Shown here: positions 16,500 to 24,972 of the stretch, one piece after another
Layout of the letters: the number at the start of each line of letters is the position of its first letter
Position numbering within the stretch: position 1 is the first letter of the stretch
DNA from: Terriglobia bacterium
Lineage (GTDB): Bacteria > Acidobacteriota > Terriglobia > UBA7540
Reading direction: 5' to 3'
Assembly: GCA_035712365.1 (NCBI GenBank)
Contig: DASTAW010000033.1
Location: 1-64,000 of the forward strand
DNA length: 64,000 nt
Notes under the pieces: generated by a model
Database searches by the model: none
What the model was told of the DNA's origin: nothing
The model's input: only the letters and a program-made list of their open reading frames with translations
Position numbers and translations under genes: made by a program

Positions 16500-17219
16500 G
16501 TTGAGGCTCCGTTAATGCCGGACAAATATAGCACGATTCGAGGGGCAGGGCTTTTGCGCCCGCGCGCGGCCCGGGAGCGGCCTGTTGTTTGCGGAATGTC
16601 CAGCCGGCGAATCTTCGCTTGCTCGCGCCGCGCAGGGGCGGCGCAGTGGCCATGCGACCTCAAATTTTTTTCAGCGCTGAATGGCCTGATTTGCCGTCTG
16701 CGGCATAAGGGATCGCCGCGGCACGTCGACTCGGTGGTGTGGCATGTGGCGCGCAGCGAGCCCACCGCACAAACCCGCTGCCGTCATTGCTCGCCATCAT
16801 GGAATGGCGGCCCGCTCTCGTATCGCCGGCATCAGTCCGGCACAACGGTCACACCATTGCCTGAGAATTCGAAGGCGCAACAAGGGTAAGATTCCCGCGC
16901 TGAGTTTTCCGCGTATCCGATGTGAGCCAAAAGCGTCAGCCGGGTTGAAGGTCGGCGCTGCAAAGGCAACCACGCCCCACCTGATGGCGCTCAGGTCGAC
17001 TTCAGTAGGCCTCTTTATCTAGGCTAGTTTACGGCTGCAAAAGGCCCCAAATGGGACGGATGGGATTTTCCGGACCTGAAAATCAAAATTTTATAAGTTG
17101 TTGAAACCGAACGATTTAATTCAATCCAAAACTTTTTGAAACGGCCCGTTTTCAAAAAGTTGTTCAATACGCGCACAGTGGGTAAAAATTACAATTTGCC
17201 GATTTGAAGACGAATTCCT
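16500..17219. other. 720-base region without a supported gene
   Basis: The frames here lack motifs and ribosome sites. The base composition changes sharply at about 17040, from GC-rich to AT-rich, and the AT-rich end carries the inverted repeat at 17130-17161. The region lies between two minus-strand genes and should contain the promoter of the TonB_C gene. Confidence 0.5.
17130..17161 (-). terminator. Perfect 12-base inverted repeat downstream of the fucosidase
   Basis: AACTTTTTGAAA at 17130-17141 is mirrored by TTTCAAAAAGTT at 17150-17161 around an eight-base loop (CGGCCCGT). It lies about 60 bases past the fucosidase stop, on the expected side for a terminator, but no T-run follows. It could equally be an operator. 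Confidence 0.4.
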
Positions 17220-18590
17220 TCACTTCACACCCGAGAGTTTGAACACGTACGTCGCCGCCGGCGAGCCGATCAGGCCTGCGGTCGGCTGCGGCGCCTGGAT
17301 GCGCATCGTGCCGTCAACCTCGTGCCACTTGAGCTCTGTGCCCAGGCCCAGCAGAGTGACCGTTGCTCCCGAGCCTGGCCGAGGAGCAGCAAGCGTCAGC
17401 TCGCTTCCCGGCCAGCCGTAGACGATGGCATAGACGTTACCGTCGCGCTCGGTGTAGCGGACGTTGCCCTCTTCCGCCTGGCGCCATGGCCGGCTGTTGT
17501 AGATGGCCTCGCCGTTCAGCTTGAGCCACTGGCCCATCTGCAGCAGCCGCTCCTGCATGATCACCGGGATGCGGCCGTCGGCGGTGGGCCCGATGTCGAG
17601 CAGCAGGTTGCCGCCGGTCGAGACGCTGTCTACCAGCAGATGGATGAGCTGCTCCGTGCTCTTGTAATCGGAGGCTGTTTCCATGCGGTTATAGCCGAAC
17701 GATTTCCCGATGCCCTGGCACTCTTCCCACTTGTGAACGCTGGTGTACGCTATTTGCTGGCCGTGCCGCAGGCCGTACTCCGACGTGTAGAAGCCGCCGT
17801 CCACGCCGCGCGTCTCTTTGCCCCAGCGGTCGTTGATGACGACATCATCCTTCACCGGCGAATCGTTAAACAGCCACGCCAGAAAATCCGTGGAGTGCCA
17901 GTAGGAACTCGGCTGCTCCCACTCACCGTCGGTCCACAGCACCGAGGGATGGTAGCGCTCCACCAGGTCTTTCATCTGTGGAATCATGTGCTCGGTAACG
18001 TAGCTCGGGGAATGCTGAAGATAGAGCGGGTTGTACCATTCGTAGAGCGAGTAGTAGAACCCCATCTTCAGTCCGTGGGCCACAACGGCCTTGCTCAGTT
18101 CGCCCGCCAGGTCCTGATGCGGACCCACATCCACGCTGTTCCAGTTCCAGCTTGCCGGACACGGCCACAGGCAAAAGCCTTCGTGATGCTTTGATGTCAG
18201 CACTACATACTTTGTTCCGGACTCAGCAAACAGCTCGGCCCACTGGTCGGGATTGAACAACCTGGCTTTGAACTGGCTCGCAAAATCCTGGTACTGGAAG
18301 TTCGCACCGTAGTTGCGTACGTGGAAAGCCCACGTCGGGCCGTTCTTGTCGTGCATGTGGTTCCAGTACCACTCGGCGTAAGCCTCGCCGCCCTGGGCGT
18401 GCGGGTCCGCGAAGGCCGGGACGGAATAAACTCCCCAGTGGATGAAGATGCCGAACTTGGCCTGGTCATACCATTGCGGAATCGGGCGCTGGTTGAGCGA
18501 GGCCCAGTTGGGCTGATAATGAGCATCCTGCGCCCATGCGGCAAACGGAATGGTGCAGAAAAAGGCCACAGCAAGAAGTTTGATTTTCAT
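17220..18590 (-). CDS. Alpha-L-fucosidase, GH29, secreted
   Basis: This 456-residue enzyme releases terminal L-fucose with retention of configuration. A Sec signal peptide ends near AAWAQ (residue 21). The GH29 barrel shows AKFGIFIHWGVYS, KHHEGF (134-139) and VLWTDGEW with the nucleophile Asp at 221. Its length is typical of a barrel plus C-terminal beta-sandwich. The start at 18590 was chosen because it begins the signal peptide; the frame extends 17 codons upstream. It is monocistronic. Periplasmic or surface action on fucosylated plant or algal glycans is inferred. Confidence 0.93.
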   Translation of the reverse strand: MKIKLLAVAFFCTIPFAAWAQDAHYQPNWASLNQRPIPQWYDQAKFGIFIHWGVYSVPAFADPHAQGGEAYAEWYWNHMHDKNGPTWAFHVRNYGANFQYQDFASQFKARLFNPDQWAELFAESGTKYVVLTSKHHEGFCLWPCPASWNWNSVDVGPHQDLAGELSKAVVAHGLKMGFYYSLYEWYNPLYLQHSPSYVTEHMIPQMKDLVERYHPSVLWTDGEWEQPSSYWHSTDFLAWLFNDSPVKDDVVINDRWGKETRGVDGGFYTSEYGLRHGQQIAYTSVHKWEECQGIGKSFGYNRMETASDYKSTEQLIHLLVDSVSTGGNLLLDIGPTADGRIPVIMQERLLQMGQWLKLNGEAIYNSRPWRQAEEGNVRYTERDGNVYAIVYGWPGSELTLAAPRPGSGATVTLLGLGTELKWHEVDGTMRIQAPQPTAGLIGSPAATYVFKLSGVK

Positions 18591-18713
18591 GCGGGGGATT
18601 CTACAACACTCGCGGAAATATGCGAACAGTTTTTGAGGCACACTCCCGGCTGACCTGGCCGGTGCGTCACTACGTCATCAAACCGGTGAAGGGGGCGCGC
18701 AGGCAACGCCTCA

Positions 18714-19895
18714 TCAGAATTGCAGCGCCTGATCGAGATCAGCGATCAGGTCAGCGGCTGCTTCAATGCCCACTGACAATCGCACCAGTCCATCGGTGAT
18801 GCCGATGGCGCGGCGATCTTCCGGCGGCACGGCGCGGTGGCTGGTGGAAGCCGGATGCAAAATCAGCGAGCGCGTATCGCCCAGGCTGGCGGCGCGCGCA
18901 AACAGCTTGACGCGGTCCATTACTTGCTTGCCGCCTTCGTAGCCGCCCTTCGCTTCAAAACTGATCATGGCCCCAAAATCGCTCATCTGCTTCTTTGCGA
19001 CCTCGTGACCGCGATGATGGGGCAAGCCGGGATAGTAGACGTGTTCAACATTGCGATGCGCCGCGAGGAATTCCGCGATCTGCCGGGCGTTCGAGCAGTG
19101 GGCAGGCATGCGCAGGTGGAGCGTGCGGATGCCACGCAGAATCAGCCAAGCGTTGAAAGGGCTGATCACGCCTCCGAAGTCGCGAATGACTTCATGGACC
19201 AGCAGCGAGATGTAATCGCGCGGACCGATGATGGCTCCGCCCATCGCGTCGCCGTGCCCACAGAGATACTTGGTGGCCGAATGGACCGACACTGTGGCTC
19301 CCATCCGCAGCGGCTGTTGAAGCGCGGGCGAGGCAAACGTGTTGTCCAGCATGGTGGGGATTCCGCGGGCGAGGCCCAGGGCAGCGACGGCGGCGATGTC
19401 CACCACTTCCAGCACAGGGTTGCTGGGTGTTTCAAAATAGATCAGGCGCGTATTAGGTTTTAACGCCTTCTCGAAATCCTCCACGCGGGCCGAATCCACG
19501 AAGGTTGCCGAGGCGCCCATGCGAGGTAGTTTTCTGTTCAGGAAGTTGTAGGTTGCTCCGTACAGCGAGCGCGCCGCCACCACGTGATCGCCCGTCTTGA
19601 CGTAACCGAGAATCGCCGTTGAAACCGCCGCCATTCCGGAAGCCGTGGCCAGCGCGGCCTCGCCGCCCTCAAGCGCCGCCAGCTTGGATTCCAGCGCATG
19701 AATGGTAGGATTGCCGTAGCGCGTGTACATGTAACCGGGCTTCTGCTCGCCATAGACCGCGGCCATCTCGTCCGCATCCGCGGAGACAAAGGTAGTTGAC
19801 TGGTAGATTGGCGTGTCCAGCGCCCCCGTCGCCGGGCAAGGATCCTCCCCAGCGTGCACGGCCAGCGTAGCGAAATCCAATGGTTTCTCCACCAT
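18714..19895 (-). CDS. Trans-sulfuration PLP enzyme (cystathionine/methionine gamma-lyase or sulfhydrylase type)
   Basis: This 393-residue protein of the Cys/Met metabolism PLP family has YTRYGNPT near residue 57, SGMAAVS (86-92), ETPSNP (155-160), the cofactor Lys209 in SVHSATKYLCGH, and SLGDTRSLILHPASTSH near the C-terminus. The family splits into cystathionine gamma-synthase, gamma-lyases and O-acyl-homoserine sulfhydrylases, and these motifs do not settle which one it is. It acts in the cytosol on sulfur amino acids. No other sulfur genes are adjacent. Confidence 0.9.
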   Translation of the reverse strand: MVEKPLDFATLAVHAGEDPCPATGALDTPIYQSTTFVSADADEMAAVYGEQKPGYMYTRYGNPTIHALESKLAALEGGEAALATASGMAAVSTAILGYVKTGDHVVAARSLYGATYNFLNRKLPRMGASATFVDSARVEDFEKALKPNTRLIYFETPSNPVLEVVDIAAVAALGLARGIPTMLDNTFASPALQQPLRMGATVSVHSATKYLCGHGDAMGGAIIGPRDYISLLVHEVIRDFGGVISPFNAWLILRGIRTLHLRMPAHCSNARQIAEFLAAHRNVEHVYYPGLPHHRGHEVAKKQMSDFGAMISFEAKGGYEGGKQVMDRVKLFARAASLGDTRSLILHPASTSHRAVPPEDRRAIGITDGLVRLSVGIEAAADLIADLDQALQF

Positions 19896-20124
19896 TCACC
19901 TCTTCGGGTTGGGACCTTCGCGACGCCCATCATTATCTTACAAAGGTCCCGCCCAATACTCGGTTAAGCCTATCGTGTCTGCGGCGGGATGGCAAAAGCC
20001 CTTTGGCCGGCTCGGATTCACAATGCGTCAGACGGAGGCGTTCCAGGCGTGACCCTCTGGACACCGCTGGCAGAAATGAATAGACTTTTTACTGTTGATA
20101 TTGATTGATAATCGGGGGTAAACG

Positions 20125-20331
20125 ATGCCGACCTGTCCAGAGTGCGAAGCAATGATCGACATCGATGAGGACCAGCTTGAAGAAGGCCAGACCATCGAGT
20201 GCCCGGAGTGCGGATCGGAACTCGAAGTGGTTGGCACGGACCCGGTGGAACTCGACACCTTGAGTCGGGGTGAGGGAGACGACGAAGAAGACGACGAGGA
20301 TGTTGATATTGATGATAAAGAGGATGCGTAG
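20125..20331 (+). CDS. LysW-like zinc-ribbon protein with acidic tail
   Basis: This 68-residue protein starts with a two-knuckle zinc ribbon, CPEC at 4-7 and CPECG at 26-30, and a SELEVVGTDPVEL segment very like LysW, the amino-group carrier of lysine/arginine synthesis. LysW proteins end in EDWGE, whose last Glu is charged with substrate. Here the tail is a run of Asp/Glu ending KEDA, so the carrier function is doubtful. No LysX, LysZ or related genes are nearby. GGGGG precedes the ATG. It overlaps the next gene by eight bases. Confidence 0.75.
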   Translation: MPTCPECEAMIDIDEDQLEEGQTIECPECGSELEVVGTDPVELDTLSRGEGDDEEDDEDVDIDDKEDA

Positions 20332-20767
20332 GACCCAAGGCAGGTCCGGCACATTTCAAACGGGTACAATTTGCCGAAGCCAAAGACGTGTTCCAGCGCT
20401 GGCTATCCGGAGTTGCGCCATCGCGCTGACCATCGCAGCGTTGTGGCTGGGGTTTGGCGCAGCCCCATTGACGGCAAAAAAAAAGGGACCTCCCACTTCA
20501 AAGACCGTGGTGGGCCAGGTGTTCGATGGCCAGGACAATGGCATTGCAGGCGCGGCAGTGGAAATCACCGATCTGTCAACAAATAAGACGTCTGCCATTT
20601 ACACCGGGCCCGAGGGGCGATTCACCTTCACAGACCTGAAGCTGACGCAGGATTACCAGCTCAAGGCTCATTACAAGGGCCAATTTTCTGAGGTGCGCAA
20701 GGTCAGCTCCTGGGACACTCGCACCGACCTGGTGCTGAACCTCCACATTCCGGCGCCGAGCGAATGA
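20324..20767 (+). CDS. Secreted carboxypeptidase-regulatory-like domain protein
   Basis: This 147-residue protein has a basic, long n-region, a hydrophobic segment (IALTIAALWLGFGAAPLTA) and then one carboxypeptidase-regulatory-like beta-sandwich: VVGQVFDGQDNGIAGAAVEI, GRFTFTDL and DYQLKAHYKG. It is probably exported, and single domains of this kind often mediate adhesion or extend larger assemblies. The start is uncertain: the ATG at 20324 overlaps the previous stop, while ATGs at 20300 and 20312 are also in frame. Co-transcription with the LysW-like gene is likely. Confidence 0.7.
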   Translation: MRRTQGRSGTFQTGTICRSQRRVPALAIRSCAIALTIAALWLGFGAAPLTAKKKGPPTSKTVVGQVFDGQDNGIAGAAVEITDLSTNKTSAIYTGPEGRFTFTDLKLTQDYQLKAHYKGQFSEVRKVSSWDTRTDLVLNLHIPAPSE

Positions 20768-20864
20768 CCAATGCTGAGCAAGACTTGCCCACTATCCAAT
20801 GGACGAAAAATTCACCAGGCAGGCTGGATAATTTAAGGTTGTAGATTGCAAAGTAGGGTTCTTG

Positions 20865-22106
20865 TCAGGGCCTGACGCTGACCTTCAGCAGCTTTCGTCC
20901 GACGCGAAAGGTTACGCAACCGGAATCATGATACTTCGCTGGGCAAAATTCCCAAGTGGGATCCGAAATGCGCTCCCAAGCGGGATCCTCTGACTCACCC
21001 ACCGTGATTGAAACGGCCCCCTCTTTAATCTTGCGTGCGGCCTCTGCTTTGGACGAGGCCAATTCGTGCATCGCAAGGAACGTGGTGAGTTTAATGGGGA
21101 TGAAGTATGTCAATGTGGGGACTTCTGCCGGAACTCCCTTCCTCTGAAATTGCGTTTCCCAATCTTTTTGCGCCTGACCGGCGGACTCCGCTCCATGGAA
21201 ATCGGAAACGATTCGGCTGGCGAGGCGCTTTTTCATTTCCAGCGGATGAGTGGCGCCATCGCTGACCGACTTCTTCAGTCCGGCGATATCCGTGGGCGTC
21301 ATGTCGGTGAGTAAATCATAGTAGCGCCACATCAGGTCGTCGGAAATGGACATCAGCTTACCGAACATTTCCTGCGGTGCCTCGTTGATGCCCACGTAAT
21401 TGCCCAGCGATTTCGACATTTTCTGCACGCCGTCGAGCCCCTCGAGGATGGGCATCATCATGATGACCTGGGGTTCCTGGCCGTATTCCTGCTGGATGGT
21501 GCGGCCCGCCAGCAGGTTGAACTTCTGGTCCGTCCCGCCCAGTTCGACGTCGGCCCTAAGCGCGACCGAATCGTATGCCATGGCCAAAGGGTAGACCAGT
21601 TCCAGCAGCGTGATCGGGTGTCCCTCCTTGAACCGCTTGCTGAAATCGTCGCGCTCCAGCAGGCGGGCGACAGTGTATTTCGATAGCAGGTTCATCCACT
21701 CCTGGCTGTGCAGCTTTCCCAGCCAGCGGTTGTTGAAGTCCACCACCGTCTTTTCCGGGTCAAGGATCTTGAACACCTGCTTCTTGTAAGTTTCGGCGTT
21801 GGCAGCAATTTCTTCTGGGGTCATCGGCGGCCGCGTGACGTTGCGTCCCGAGGGATCTCCAATAAGGCCCGTAAAGTCGCCGATCAAAAAGATCACCGTG
21901 TGGCCAAGGTCCTGAAAATGTTTCAGCTTGCGGATCAGGACAGTGTGGCCGAGGTGGATATCCGGTGCCGTGGGATCGAAACCTGCCTTGACGCGGAGAG
22001 GCGTGCCCGCCTTCGCGGCGCGCTCGAGCTTGGTACGAAGGTCTTCAGCGCGGATAGTCTCTTCCGCGCCCTTGGTGAGATAAGCGAGTTGTTCGTTAAT
22101 CGTCAT
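20865..22106 (-). CDS. tyrS: Tyrosyl-tRNA synthetase
   Basis: This 413-residue class I synthetase charges tRNA-Tyr. The HIGH motif is HLGH at 51-54 and the KMSKS loop is at 229-233. [10 protein letters not shown] and [13 protein letters not shown], typical of bacterial TyrRS, flank the active site. A C-terminal S4 RNA-binding domain carries [19 protein letters not shown]. It belongs to the TyrZ-like branch with a longer linker. It is the last gene of the pur/lepB cluster and starts four bases after the RHH gene stop. Confidence 0.97.
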   Translation of the reverse strand: MTINEQLAYLTKGAEETIRAEDLRTKLERAAKAGTPLRVKAGFDPTAPDIHLGHTVLIRKLKHFQDLGHTVIFLIGDFTGLIGDPSGRNVTRPPMTPEEIAANAETYKKQVFKILDPEKTVVDFNNRWLGKLHSQEWMNLLSKYTVARLLERDDFSKRFKEGHPITLLELVYPLAMAYDSVALRADVELGGTDQKFNLLAGRTIQQEYGQEPQVIMMMPILEGLDGVQKMSKSLGNYVGINEAPQEMFGKLMSISDDLMWRYYDLLTDMTPTDIAGLKKSVSDGATHPLEMKKRLASRIVSDFHGAESAGQAQKDWETQFQRKGVPAEVPTLTYFIPIKLTTFLAMHELASSKAEAARKIKEGAVSITVGESEDPAWERISDPTWEFCPAKYHDSGCVTFRVGRKLLKVSVRP

Positions 22107-22110
22107 GCTT

Positions 22111-22284
22111 TTATTGTCGGGTTTGCCTTCTTGCGCGATGTGCCGGCCTGCGCCCCGTGATCAGGCGGAGAGCGCGCTCCACAACCTCGCTTCGCGAAAG
22201 TTTAAGCTCGCGGGCCAGCCAGTCCAGTTGACGCAGTGTCTTCTCATCGGCATAGAAGAAAGTACGGACCTTTTTGTTTTCCAT
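22111..22284 (-). CDS. Small ribbon-helix-helix protein
   Basis: This 57-residue protein has an RHH (CopG/MetJ) pattern: a short beta-strand (KVRTFFYAD), helix one ([15 protein letters not shown]) and helix two ([13 protein letters not shown]), then a basic tail. It probably binds DNA as a dimer. The frame is open further upstream, but that part overlaps purN, so the ATG at 22284 is preferred. It lies 35 bases after purN and four bases before tyrS. No toxin partner is adjacent, so an autoregulatory or local role is only a guess. Confidence 0.7.
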   Translation of the reverse strand: MENKKVRTFFYADEKTLRQLDWLARELKLSRSEVVERALRLITGRRPAHRARRQTRQ

Positions 22285-22319
22285 AGTGCACGTCACGGCC
22301 CGCGCAGTTCGTTTGCGGT

Positions 22320-22922
22320 TCACCTCGCCGAAAACACTCGCCGCCCCTCGATTCGGACCCGATCTTCGAGCATCAGGCAAATGGCCTCGGAATAGATGCG
22401 GTGTTCTTCCTTCAGGATGCGTGCCGAGAGCGTTTCAACCGTGTCATCGGCGAGCACGGGTACGACGGCCTGGAGAACGATGGGGCCGGTGTCCATGCTT
22501 TCATCCACGATGTGGACGGTGCAGCCGGTGAATTTGACGCCATATTCGAGGGCCTGCTTCTGCGCGTCGAGACCCGGAAACGCTGGAAGAAGCGCCGGGT
22601 GGATGTTGAGGATGCGCCCGGGAAATGCCCGGACAAAAACCGGGCTGAGGATACGCATAAATCCCGCCAGGCACACCAGGTCCACATGCGCACCTCTGAG
22701 GGCGGCGACAACTTCCTGGTCATAGGCTTCGCGATCTTTGCCCTTGGAAGGAATGTAAAGTGTGTTCAATCCCATGCTGCGGGCGGTCTCAAGGCCCGGA
22801 GCCTGCTCGCGGTTGCTGATGACCAGAGCGATTTTCGCGGGGATTTTCTCGCATGCCGTGTTGCGCGCGATCACCTCAAAATTCGACCCTCGCCCGGAAA
22901 GCAAAATGCCGATGTTCTTCAT
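22320..22922 (-). CDS. purN: Phosphoribosylglycinamide formyltransferase
   Basis: This 200-residue enzyme transfers a formyl group from 10-formyl-THF to GAR in purine synthesis. The start MKNIGILLSGRGSNFE matches the family; the active-site region ILNIHPALLPAFPG holds the catalytic Asn and His, and HIVDESMDTGPI the catalytic Asp. The upstream in-frame ATG at 23033 would add 37 residues with no counterpart in the family. It follows purM. PurM product AIR lies two steps further on, so the two genes serve the same pathway. Confidence 0.96.
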   Translation of the reverse strand: MKNIGILLSGRGSNFEVIARNTACEKIPAKIALVISNREQAPGLETARSMGLNTLYIPSKGKDREAYDQEVVAALRGAHVDLVCLAGFMRILSPVFVRAFPGRILNIHPALLPAFPGLDAQKQALEYGVKFTGCTVHIVDESMDTGPIVLQAVVPVLADDTVETLSARILKEEHRIYSEAICLMLEDRVRIEGRRVFSAR

Positions 22923-23034
22923 GGAAGTTTTGCCAAAGAAGTCAACCGCTGAAAAGCAGATTCCTCTCCCGCTCTGCGGGATCGGAATGACGGCGCGCCC
23001 TTGAATTGCGCGGTTCCCGAACACTTGCATCACG

Positions 23035-24078
23035 CTACTCGGCAGATTCGGGAGAACCAGCGAGGTATTTTACCTCAGCCTTGCCGCGAACGACCCTGCC
23101 CACCGTCCAAAACTTCTCTTTCTTCCTTCGGAGCGCGCGGGAGACGTCTTCCACGTTCTTATTCGGAACAATCAGGAGCATGCCCAGACCCATATTGAAA
23201 GTGCGCAGCATTTCTGGCTGGCGCACCCTTCCGAGGCTGGCAATCATGGTGAAAACTGGAGGGACGGGCCACGATCCCAGATGGATTTCCGCCTGGCAAT
23301 TTGCGGGAAGGATGCGCGGTGTGTTCTCCGTAATGCCGCCGCCCGTGATGTGGACCAAGCCCGTGAGCCATCCCTTTTGATGCAGCGGCAGGAGCAGCGG
23401 CGCGTAACAGCGGTGCGGCGCCAGCAGTTCTTCATCGAGCCTGCGCCCAAGTTTCGGAACGTATTGCGAGAGCCCGATGCCCGCCTGCTCAATCAATACC
23501 TTCCGGGCAAGGGAATAGCCATTGGTGTGCAAGCCAAGCGAGAGCAGGCCCAGGATGACGTCACCGGGGCGGATTCGGCTTCCGTCCAGAATTTGGCGCT
23601 GTCGCACCCATCCGACAATGCAGCCGGCCAGATCGTATTCATTCTCAGCGTAAAAGCCTGGCATCTGTGCGGTCTCTCCGCCGATGAGAGCGCAGCCCAC
23701 CTGCCGACAGGCGTCGGAGAGCCCGCGCACGATGCCGGTGACGACTTTCCCGCGAATTTTCCCCGTCGCAAGATAATCCAGGAAGAAGAGCGGCCGCGCG
23801 CCGTGGACCGCGATGTCGTTGACCGAATGGAAAACCAGGTCGCGAGCAACGCCCTCATGGCGATTGACGGCGAAAGCGATCTTGAGCTTGGTTCCCACGC
23901 CGTCCATGCTGGAGACCAGCACGGCGTCTGAGGGCAAGCCCTTCAGTGAATAGAAGCCGCCAAAGGCCCCGAACCCTCTCAGGACGCGAGGATTGAAGGT
24001 CCTGCTGACCAGCTCTTTAATCTGCGATTTGGCGCGGCTCGCCGCAGTGATGTCGACGCCCGCGTCTCGATAGCGCAT
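23035..24078 (-). CDS. purM: Phosphoribosylformylglycinamidine cyclo-ligase
   Basis: This 347-residue ATP-dependent enzyme closes the imidazole ring to form AIR. It begins RYRDAGVDI and carries VSSMDGVGTKLKIAF, VNDIAVHGARPLFFLDY, LIGGETAQMPGFY and HITGGGITENTPRILP, all family signatures of the two-domain PurM fold. It lies between lepB and purN on the minus strand. Confidence 0.97.
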   Translation of the reverse strand: MRYRDAGVDITAASRAKSQIKELVSRTFNPRVLRGFGAFGGFYSLKGLPSDAVLVSSMDGVGTKLKIAFAVNRHEGVARDLVFHSVNDIAVHGARPLFFLDYLATGKIRGKVVTGIVRGLSDACRQVGCALIGGETAQMPGFYAENEYDLAGCIVGWVRQRQILDGSRIRPGDVILGLLSLGLHTNGYSLARKVLIEQAGIGLSQYVPKLGRRLDEELLAPHRCYAPLLLPLHQKGWLTGLVHITGGGITENTPRILPANCQAEIHLGSWPVPPVFTMIASLGRVRQPEMLRTFNMGLGMLLIVPNKNVEDVSRALRRKKEKFWTVGRVVRGKAEVKYLAGSPESAE

Positions 24079-24136
24079 AAATTGTGCTGGACTCCTTTGG
24101 CGGAATCAAAAAAAGAAAATAGAAGGACGGAAACCG

Positions 24137-24967
24137 TCAGAAGATCTTGCCCATTCTGGACCAGCGCGTTTTGGCGAAAAAATTCCAGAGGATGGAAGCG
24201 TCAAATTTCAGCCGGTCTGAGAGCCGGTCGTCAAGCCATTCGCGGGTGGGCGCGTTGTAAGACCAGTAGACAAACAGCGGCTCTCCCACCACATTCTGCA
24301 CGGGCACGAACCCCCAGAACCGACTGTCCAGAGAATTGTCGCGGTTGTCACCCATCACGAAAAGATGTCCGGCGGGGACGTGAAGCCCATCCTTGTGGAT
24401 ATAATTGGGCATTTCGCGCGCCCAGTGCGGGTCCAGGCCCCACGCCGCCGGAAGCTCGTTGATTTCCTGCAACGGCGGCGGAAAATTGTCGCGAAGCGGG
24501 AACATGGCGGACGAGACAAACTGAGCATACGGCTCGTTCAAGAGCTTTCCGTCAACGTAAACCTTCTTGTCCGTGATCCGGACGACATCTCCACCCACGC
24601 CGATCACGCGTTTGACGAACATCTGAGTAGGGTTCACCGGGTAGTGAAACGCCACGATGTCGCCGCGGTGAATGGGCGCCAGGCGCGGAAAACGCACATC
24701 GGTGTAAGGCAACTGGGGACCATAGAGCAGCTTGTTGAGGAAAACGTGGTCGCCGATCAGGATGGTGCTTTCCATCGATCCGGTCGGTATCACAGTAGCT
24801 TCGGCAACGAAGGTGCGGATGCAGAACACGCCGACCAACACAATCAGAAGAGACCGGACGGTTTCCCAGAGGCCATCGTGGCGAGAGGCACGTTGGGGAG
24901 GAGCAGAAATCTGCTCAGGAAGATTCTGGGTTTGTTCCCCGGCATTCAAGGGCTCGGACGTTTCCAT
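24137..24967 (-). CDS. lepB: Signal peptidase I
   Basis: This 276-residue inner-membrane protease removes Sec and Tat signal peptides. One membrane helix lies at about residues 36-52. Box B is PTGSM with catalytic Ser64, box D is VKRVIG with catalytic Lys119, and box E is GHLFVMGDNRDNSLDSRFWG. The N-terminal 30 residues are polar and cytosolic. It sits five bases after purF and before purM, so it is transcribed with purine genes. No Shine-Dalgarno is obvious. Confidence 0.96.
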   Translation of the reverse strand: METSEPLNAGEQTQNLPEQISAPPQRASRHDGLWETVRSLLIVLVGVFCIRTFVAEATVIPTGSMESTILIGDHVFLNKLLYGPQLPYTDVRFPRLAPIHRGDIVAFHYPVNPTQMFVKRVIGVGGDVVRITDKKVYVDGKLLNEPYAQFVSSAMFPLRDNFPPPLQEINELPAAWGLDPHWAREMPNYIHKDGLHVPAGHLFVMGDNRDNSLDSRFWGFVPVQNVVGEPLFVYWSYNAPTREWLDDRLSDRLKFDASILWNFFAKTRWSRMGKIF

Positions 24968-24972
24968 AATTG

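Noticed and set aside
17322-18194. 290-codon open frame on the plus strand
   Set aside because: Antisense to the GH29 fucosidase.
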